Positions 59,182-64,000 of a DNA stretch of 64,000 nt are shown piece after piece. Source of the DNA: an uncultured Phascolarctobacterium sp. (GTDB taxonomy: Bacteria > Bacillota > Negativicutes > Acidaminococcales > Acidaminococcaceae); the NCBI GenBank assembly GCA_900552005.1, contig URXU01000004.1:1-64000 (forward strand). Direction: 5' to 3'. Below the pieces are notes generated by a model. It saw only the letters and a list, made by a program, of their open reading frames with translations. It did no database searches and was not told the origin of the DNA. The position numbers and the translations under genes were made by a program. The stretch's first letter is position 1, and each line of letters opens with the position of its first letter.

Positions 59182-59217
59182 AAAAAGCTGCCGCGGCACA
59201 AAGCCCGGCAGCTTTTA
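59182..59217. terminator. Bidirectional terminator after pdxT
   Basis: Stem AAAAGCTGCCG/CGGCAGCTTTT around a GC-rich loop, A- and T-runs on both sides; serves the convergent phosphatase gene as well. Confidence 0.88.
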
Positions 59218-59231
59218 CTGTTATGAAATTT

Positions 59232-59687
59232 TTAATACCCCAAATGCTTCAGCAAACCTTTAAGTCCAGCCATAATATCATCATAAGTAATATCAAAATC
59301 ACCTGTATACCACGGGTCAGCAATACTCTGTCCCCTGCGGCCCGCATAATCAAGCAGAAGGCTCACTTTGCCCAGCCTGTCGCTGCCTATAATTCTGTCA
59401 ATATTACGCAGATTATTACTGTCCATAGCAATAATATAATCAAATTCTTCATAATCCTTTACAGTCAGCTGCCGTGCATATTTTCCGGCAACGCTGATAC
59501 CATACTGCGCCAGTTTATTTTTAGTACCTCTATGTACAGGATTGCCAATTTCTTCTCTGCTGGTAGCGCTGGACTGGATATAAAATTCATCAGCTTTGCC
59601 TAATTTCTGCACCATATCTTTCATTAAAAACTCTGCCATCGGCGAACGGCAGATATTGCCGTGGCACACGAACATGATTTTTGGCAT
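59232..59687 (-). CDS. Low-molecular-weight protein tyrosine phosphatase
   Basis: 151 residues. The P-loop C-x5-R-S is CHGNICRS with Cys8 and Arg14, and the general acid Asp is in IADPWYTGDFDITYDD. Often acts on tyrosine kinases of capsule synthesis, but none is nearby. The ATG is preferred over a GTG three codons upstream that touches the ribosome site. Confidence 0.94.
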   Translation of the reverse strand: MPKIMFVCHGNICRSPMAEFLMKDMVQKLGKADEFYIQSSATSREEIGNPVHRGTKNKLAQYGISVAGKYARQLTVKDYEEFDYIIAMDSNNLRNIDRIIGSDRLGKVSLLLDYAGRRGQSIADPWYTGDFDITYDDIMAGLKGLLKHLGY

Positions 59688-59704
59688 TTTCTCCACATCC
59701 TTTC

Positions 59705-59747
59705 AAAAGTCCTCAAAACCTTGATTTTACTGGGTTTTACGGACTTT
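59705..59747. repeat. Nested inverted repeat before the phosphatase gene
   Basis: AAAGTCC with GGACTTT, enclosing AAAACC with GGTTTT. It borders the decayed integrase-like stretch, so it could be an attachment-site remnant or a leader hairpin; neither is proven. Confidence 0.4.
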
Positions 59748-59787
59748 ATCTTTCACTTAAATTTATCATAAATGCATGTATATTTTC

Positions 59788-59816
59788 ATTACTACACCAC
59801 AAAATGGTGTAGTAAT
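59788..59816. repeat. Perfect 12 bp inverted repeat
   Basis: ATTACTACACCA-5 bases-TGGTGTAGTAAT. It begins directly after a stop codon of the integrase-like remnant on the minus strand. No T-run follows, so it is not a standard terminator. Confidence 0.6.
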
Positions 59817-59965
59817 TTAACTTACTTTTTCATCTTTAGCTGTAATTCTATCAGCAGTACCTTTTTGATTTCCAAATTCGCGCATCTGTTTGACTGCATT
59901 TTCATAATTGCACGGGCATAAGCATTCAATGTCACACCTGCGTCATAACGTCATAATGGGCCTTA
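59817..59965 (-). pseudogene. Possible 3' remnant of a tyrosine recombinase
   Basis: In the minus strand two frames joined by a frameshift give VTLNAYARA and then YENAVKQMREF..., which resemble, from memory, the C-terminal VTLNxYxH and following DAxxEM helix of Tn916/phage-type integrases, with a GH-like AHYDV just before. Frame breaks and stops show it is not functional. The identification rests on short matches only. The rest of the 59697-60123 gap, including a 40-codon minus-strand frame near 59950-60055, is not recognised. Confidence 0.35.
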
Positions 59966-60123
59966 AGCTTAAGTCGATGCTTGTTCTTTATCACTAATGA
60001 TGTAAGACTGCTTATACCACACTCATCATGGCCGCACACTATCTTATCATTCATTTTTCACAAAAATATAGTAGCAAGCTCTTCAAAAACATGATACCGG
60101 CAAACAAAGCTCATACATTATCC

Positions 60124-60675
60124 TTAATCAGCTGGATTTGATATTTTTTCAATAAACATTTTTTGCTTCATTTCCTTCTGAAAAATAAACATTCCCTCAT
60201 TACCATCACCGATAAAATCTTCTTCAATTTCTAAAGCATGATTATACCTGCATTGATATTTTATAATATGAAAGCCGCATTTATTAACATAGAAATGAAT
60301 ATTTCTTTTTTCAAAATATGGCGTGCAGGTTTCCCATACCTTAGTATGCGGGTGTAATTTTTCAACTTCATTCCAAATTGCAAACCCAATGCCTTTAGCT
60401 TGAACACCATATTTTACATAGAGTAAATGAAGATAATTATGCTGTGTTATTTCATCTATTACAATAACAGCGCCGCCTACCATATTTCCATCAACAACCG
60501 CCTTATAAGCAATAGACCCTTGTTCATTTAGAGAACGGTCAATATCTTGTGCCGGTAAGATGATTCCTTCTGTCTTTCCGTAAATATCTTCAAAGCCCTT
60601 TTGAAACGCCTCCTGCATATCAGATTTAAATTGATTTAATTCATCTGGCTCAAGTTCTGATAAAATAAAGTTCAT
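60124..60675 (-). CDS. GNAT-family N-acetyltransferase
   Basis: 183 residues. The acetyl-CoA loop region is LHLLYVKYGVQAKGIGFAIWNEVEKL, followed by WETCTPYFEKRNIHFYVNKCGFHIIKY, typical of GNAT proteins. Substrate unknown. The gene is clearly more AT-rich than its neighbours and lies among decayed sequence, so it may have been acquired by transfer. AAGGAAAGTGG precedes the ATG. Confidence 0.88.
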   Translation of the reverse strand: MNFILSELEPDELNQFKSDMQEAFQKGFEDIYGKTEGIILPAQDIDRSLNEQGSIAYKAVVDGNMVGGAVIVIDEITQHNYLHLLYVKYGVQAKGIGFAIWNEVEKLHPHTKVWETCTPYFEKRNIHFYVNKCGFHIIKYQCRYNHALEIEEDFIGDGNEGMFIFQKEMKQKMFIEKISNPAD

Positions 60676-61061
60676 TGTTAATCCACTTTCCTTTACTTAA
60701 AATAAATACACCATGTTTTATTCACTTGTCAAAATTTTCGATACGCATAATTTTATCCCCATCATTATTAAGACACAAAACAGCTTTCCGAAGCACTCGT
60801 GAAAGAAAAAATGCTCAGTCTATTACATCTAAGTAATAAACCGAGCTCACTCGACATCTTATCTGACAGGCGGCCAGCCAGCTATATGCTTGCTTCCCCT
60901 ACACTACGGTGTACTGTCCTCCGATGCAATTATTTATTTGTCGATATTATAATTATACCTATATTGGGAAAAATCACAAGATATAAGGAAAATATAAAAT
61001 CTCATCGTTATAAATTTAATTGGCGTCTATATAAATTCCAAGATTACCTGCACCCTGATTT

Positions 61062-61320
61062 TTATACCAGCCACGCAAAGCCGCATTTAAGTAAATCAAA
61101 TATATCCTGTTTATCTTGTTCCAGTTCCATACGGGAAAGCTTAAAGTCATTTATATTTTTTCTGCTTTTCTATATGCATACTGTCTGTTAATCTGGCTAC
61201 CAATACCAGTTTCTTTTTGAACTATCTCACGAATTTTTTTTAATCGCTTCTTTCATTCTTTACTAAATCATTTACGCTTTCCTCAAAACCTGCTTGAAAG
61301 TACCCCACAAAAAAAGCAAT
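61062..61320 (-). pseudogene. Decayed unidentified gene
   Basis: Three consecutive minus-strand frames, each ending in a stop, read as parts of one charged protein: VGYFQAGFEESVNDLVKN, then KKIREIVQKETGIGSQINRQ and YAYRKAEKI, then FKLSRMELEQDKQDIFDLL. I do not recognise the family. The remaining 60676-61061 part of this 700 bp gap holds no convincing gene, RNA or repeat that I can name; a plus-strand 130-codon frame there looks accidental. Confidence 0.35.
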
Positions 61321-61361
61321 CTGCCAATTTGTACCAGTTCAAATTAACAGATTGCTTTTTA
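61311..61361. terminator. Terminator of sstT
   Basis: Stem AAAAAGCAATCTG/CAGATTGCTTTTT with an inner AATTTG/CAAATT pairing; T-run in both directions. Confidence 0.85.
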
Positions 61362-61384
61362 CTATTTTATCTTAAACATCAATT

Positions 61385-62596
61385 TTATTTTCTGTTTTTA
61401 AAGCCTTCATCAGCAATAGCAGTAAACAGTACATCAGTAGAAGAGTTCAGAGCTGTTTCTGTGGAGTCCTGCAAAATACCGATAATGAAGCCTACTGCTA
61501 CAACCTGCATGGAGATATCATCAGAAATACCAAACAAAGAGCAGGCCATGGGTACCAGCAGCAAGGAACCACCTGCTACGCCGGAAGCACCGCAGGCACC
61601 GATAGTCGCCATGATACTGAGCAGTAAGGCTGTAGGCAAATCTACCGGAATCCCAAGAGTATGCACGGCTGAAAGAGACAGAATGGTTATGGTGATAGCG
61701 GCTCCCATCATATTAATTGTGGCGCCCAAAGGAATGGATACGGCATAAGTATCGGGATTAAGGCCCAGTTTTCTGCACAGAGCCATATTTACCGGAATAT
61801 TGGCAGCGCTGCTGCGGGTACAGAAAGCGTAAATCCCGCTTTCTTTGAGACAGGTAAATACCAGAGGAAACGGATTGCGGCGAATCATCAAAAAGACGAT
61901 AATCGGATTTACTACCAAAGCCATAAAGAGCATGGTTCCAAGCAGTACACTCAGCAGTTTTGCATAACCAACTAACGCATACAGGCCATTGGCGGAAATG
62001 GAACTTGCCACCAGGCCAAAGATACCCAAAGGCGCCAGATGAATTACCCAGCGGATAATTTTGGAAATTGCCACAGCAAAATGGAAAATAACATCTTTAG
62101 CGTTTTCCGGACTGTTGCGGAAAGCAATACCCAGCAGAATACTCCAGGTGAGAATGCCGATATAATTGGCATTTACCAGCGCATCAATCGGATTGGCCAC
62201 CATGTTCATAACCAGTGTTAATAAAACTTCAGTAATGTTTCCCGGCGGTTTTAAGGCCTCATTATTCACAACCAGACTCAATGTAGTCGGGAAGCTGAAA
62301 GAAACAAAAACAGCAGTCAATGCTGCCAGAAAAGTACCGCTGAGATACAGGAAAATAATCTTGGTCATATTGGTTTTGGTGCCTTCCTGATGTCTGGAAA
62401 TAGAAGCGATAACCAGGAAAAATACCAAAATAGGAGCAACTGCTTTCAAAGCGCCAACAAAGAGACTGCCCAATAACGTAAAATACGCAGCCAGTCCCGG
62501 CGCAGCCAACGCTACAATTACACCTAAGACAAAACCCACAAAAATCTGCACAACCAGGCTTACGCTGTTAATAGCATCAAATAGCCCTCGCAACAT
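61385..62596 (-). CDS. sstT: Serine/threonine:sodium symporter SstT
   Basis: 403 residues of the dicarboxylate/amino acid:cation symporter family, eight segments and two re-entrant loops. AFCTRSSAANIPVNMALCRKLGLNPDTYAVSIPLGATINMMGAAITI carries the serine-rich hairpin and the NMMG-type cation motif; ILQDSTETALNSSTDVLF is the C-terminal binding motif of SstT. Imports serine and threonine with sodium. The ATG chosen is four codons after one that touches AAAGG. Confidence 0.93.
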   Translation of the reverse strand: MLRGLFDAINSVSLVVQIFVGFVLGVIVALAAPGLAAYFTLLGSLFVGALKAVAPILVFFLVIASISRHQEGTKTNMTKIIFLYLSGTFLAALTAVFVSFSFPTTLSLVVNNEALKPPGNITEVLLTLVMNMVANPIDALVNANYIGILTWSILLGIAFRNSPENAKDVIFHFAVAISKIIRWVIHLAPLGIFGLVASSISANGLYALVGYAKLLSVLLGTMLFMALVVNPIIVFLMIRRNPFPLVFTCLKESGIYAFCTRSSAANIPVNMALCRKLGLNPDTYAVSIPLGATINMMGAAITITILSLSAVHTLGIPVDLPTALLLSIMATIGACGASGVAGGSLLLVPMACSLFGISDDISMQVVAVGFIIGILQDSTETALNSSTDVLFTAIADEGFKNRK

Positions 62597-62639
62597 ACAT
62601 GAACACATCCTTTATTACAAATTCCGCCAACTGCACGGT

Positions 62640-62695
62640 AAAAAGTAAAAATGCTCATTATGTATACACAATGAGTTTTCTTACTTTTCTTAACA
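62640..62695. repeat. Long imperfect hairpin in the sstT leader
   Basis: AAAAGTAA and TTACTTTT enclose CTCATT and AATGAG. On the minus strand it precedes sstT and is followed by T-rich sequence, so an attenuator is possible. The rest of the 62609-62833 gap shows nothing else. Confidence 0.45.
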
Positions 62696-62835
62696 TTTCT
62701 GTAATATTCTATCATTCATGCTTCCATCCTGTAAAGTCTTTTGTTTTATGGTACAGTCCATCCTGGAAGGACACACAAAAGTTTTTTATTAGTATGCAAA
62801 TAAATTAAATTTTCATACAATACTCTGAACAAATA

Positions 62836-62866
62836 AAAAGCCGCCGGTAAATGTACTGACGGCTAA
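62836..62866 (-). terminator. Terminator of the MBL-fold hydrolase gene
   Basis: Stem AGCCG-CCGGTA/TACTG-ACGGCT with a mismatch, followed by five T on the minus strand. Confidence 0.75.
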
Positions 62867-62886
62867 AAGCATGGATATTCAATAGT

Positions 62887-63765
62887 TTACACCCGTTGCC
62901 AAAGCAGCATATTATTATGAAAAACCGCTGTTAGCTTGCCGCTGTCCTTTAACCAGGCAAGATATGAACGTACAGTACTGCCAATCAGAACATACTGTTC
63001 AAAATTCATCACCAGCTTATAATCGGTAAAAACCTTCTGCAGAATTGCTTCAAAATTCAAAGGCTCTGCGCACAGTTCAGCAATGTGCTCCGCCACTTCA
63101 TATACTTTATTAATATTATACTGCGCCAATTCTGCCATATTATCCGCTGCAGCAGCATGCGAAGGCACAAACATTTTAGCCTGCATCTGCTTAACTTTTT
63201 CCAGGGTATTAAGATAAGCCGCAACATCATAGATAAAACCGAGCTGATATTTATCCAATATTTCACGGCTTGACAGGCAATCCGCCAAAAAGACTACATC
63301 ATCCGGCGTACGGTACCCGACCATGTCAAAAAAATGTCCCGGCAGATTGATAATTTCAAAACCTGACGGCAAAACAGCTTCTGTCAATATCCCTGCCTCA
63401 CTGGATTGCGCCATAAGAAATTTATGCCGTAATTCACTGCAGGGAAAACCGCCATATAAAAATGACGGCTCAAGCAATGGTTTTCTGGTAAACGCGCATT
63501 CTACTCCCGGCGCATAAATCCGGCAGCCTGTCTGTCCCTGTAAATATTTGCAGCCGCCAATATGATCGGCATTAGAATGGGTAATATAAATTGCTTGCAG
63601 CTGCCAGTTATTTTTATCTAAAATCTGCCGTACCTTACGCCCGGCATCCTTATCATTACCGCTGTCAATAAGACAAACTTCACGGTCGCTTAATTTTATC
63701 AGTCCTATTTTGGCCGGACTTTCAATATAATAACTTTGCTCAGCAATTTGAATTAATTCAAACAC
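62887..63765 (-). CDS. MBL-fold metallo-hydrolase
   Basis: 292 residues. The metal motif is THSNADHIGG at 62-71, further ligands lie in LPGHFFDMVG, FLADCLSS and VPSHAAA. A C-terminal helical region resembles a winged-helix extension. Substrate unknown. The start is taken as GTG 8 bases after GAGGGGG; a TTG seven codons upstream is less likely. Confidence 0.88.
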   Translation of the reverse strand: MFELIQIAEQSYYIESPAKIGLIKLSDREVCLIDSGNDKDAGRKVRQILDKNNWQLQAIYITHSNADHIGGCKYLQGQTGCRIYAPGVECAFTRKPLLEPSFLYGGFPCSELRHKFLMAQSSEAGILTEAVLPSGFEIINLPGHFFDMVGYRTPDDVVFLADCLSSREILDKYQLGFIYDVAAYLNTLEKVKQMQAKMFVPSHAAAADNMAELAQYNINKVYEVAEHIAELCAEPLNFEAILQKVFTDYKLVMNFEQYVLIGSTVRSYLAWLKDSGKLTAVFHNNMLLWQRV

Positions 63766-63801
63766 AAAATCATCCCCCTCAATCAAACACGCACATACCC
63801 A

Positions 63802-64000
63802 TTATTTTAGTTCATTCCACAGCGTAAAACCTAAAATCAGTACGCCGCCAATAAACTGTGATATGGTCATGGTTTCACCAAGAACAGCAACAGAAATAAG
63901 TACGGCTACCAACGGGTCTATATAGCTGAGAATGGCAACTTTCTGTCCCGGCAATTCTTTCAGCGAAGAAAAATACATGCAATAGGTTATCCCCGTATGC
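63802..64000 (-). CDS. EamA/DMT-family transporter, C-terminal part (runs off the window)
   Basis: The last 66 codons, with two membrane segments: LSYIDPLVAVLISVAVLGE and the following FIGGVLILGFTLW are the typical last helices of EamA drug/metabolite exporters. The N terminus lies beyond the window edge, so substrate and full length are open. The stop is 36 bp from the MBL gene start. Confidence 0.88.
   Translation of the reverse strand, partial: HTGITYCMYFSSLKELPGQKVAILSYIDPLVAVLISVAVLGETMTISQFIGGVLILGFTLWNELK

Noticed and set aside
60799..61191. 130-codon plus-strand frame
   Set aside because: No ribosome site, odd composition, and opposite-strand frames read more like a protein; probably accidental.

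Overview
The window looks like chromosomal DNA of an anaerobic Firmicute, most likely a Negativicute (an Acidaminococcaceae or Phascolarctobacterium-like genome is my best guess, from recalled protein style and gene order, not from a search). Supporting signs are the cluster sigH, NYN nuclease, rlmB, thyX, mrnC, cysS, gltX, ispF, ispD, PIN/TRAM, carD, a CIRCE site before groESL, ThyX rather than ThyA, and a molybdenum plus selenium hydroxylase island. Most genes lie on the minus strand, so the window probably sits inside one replichore.

Layout. 1-1320: the start of tuf preceded by nine tRNA genes, four of them an exact second copy of a 341 bp block. 1326-14000: uppP, pfkA, a lone BrxF-like ATPase, then the sigH-to-carD housekeeping run (translation, isoprenoid and thymidylate synthesis). 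14268-18629: HAD phosphatase, a CofE-like protein, thioesterase, AI-2E family permease, tRNA-Arg and a small secreted protein. 18773-24668: one tightly overlapping operon for molybdate uptake and molybdopterin synthesis (moaA, moaC, MOSC-MogA fusion, modB, modC, modA, a MoeA-like protein, modE-like). 24752-36998: a three-subunit molybdenum hydroxylase, a MocA-type cytidylyltransferase, a xanthine/uracil permease, and the accessory set of selenium-dependent molybdenum hydroxylases (xdhC, yqeB, DUF3343, cysteine desulfurase, yedF, selD, yqeC) plus an FAH-family hydrolase. Together these two regions can import molybdate, build and cytidylate the cofactor, activate selenium, insert it, and import the likely purine substrate.

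37257-46909: membrane proteins, a metallophosphoesterase, VOC protein, a DpnI remnant, guaA, groESL and an ANTAR response regulator with its soluble sensor kinase. A dense array of eight DnaA-box-like 9-mers, all in one orientation, lies upstream of this kinase. 47078-55717: the t6A genes tsaD, rimI, tsaB, tsaE, then GerMN lipoprotein, cell-wall amidase, nnr, acpS, CYTH-CHAD and a TVP38-type membrane protein. 55914-59179: gamma-carbonic anhydrase and pdxST with a divergent MocR-like regulator that lacks the PLP lysine and its C-terminal end. 59232-64000: protein tyrosine phosphatase, a decayed AT-rich accessory stretch with a GNAT gene and a possible integrase remnant, sstT, an MBL-fold hydrolase and the end of an EamA transporter.

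No CRISPR array, intact prophage or complete insertion sequence was seen. The best candidates for new biology are the DnaA-box array, the MocR variant, the solo BrxF-like protein, the secreted protein with an internal duplication, and the Cys-tailed MoeA-like protein of the Mo operon.
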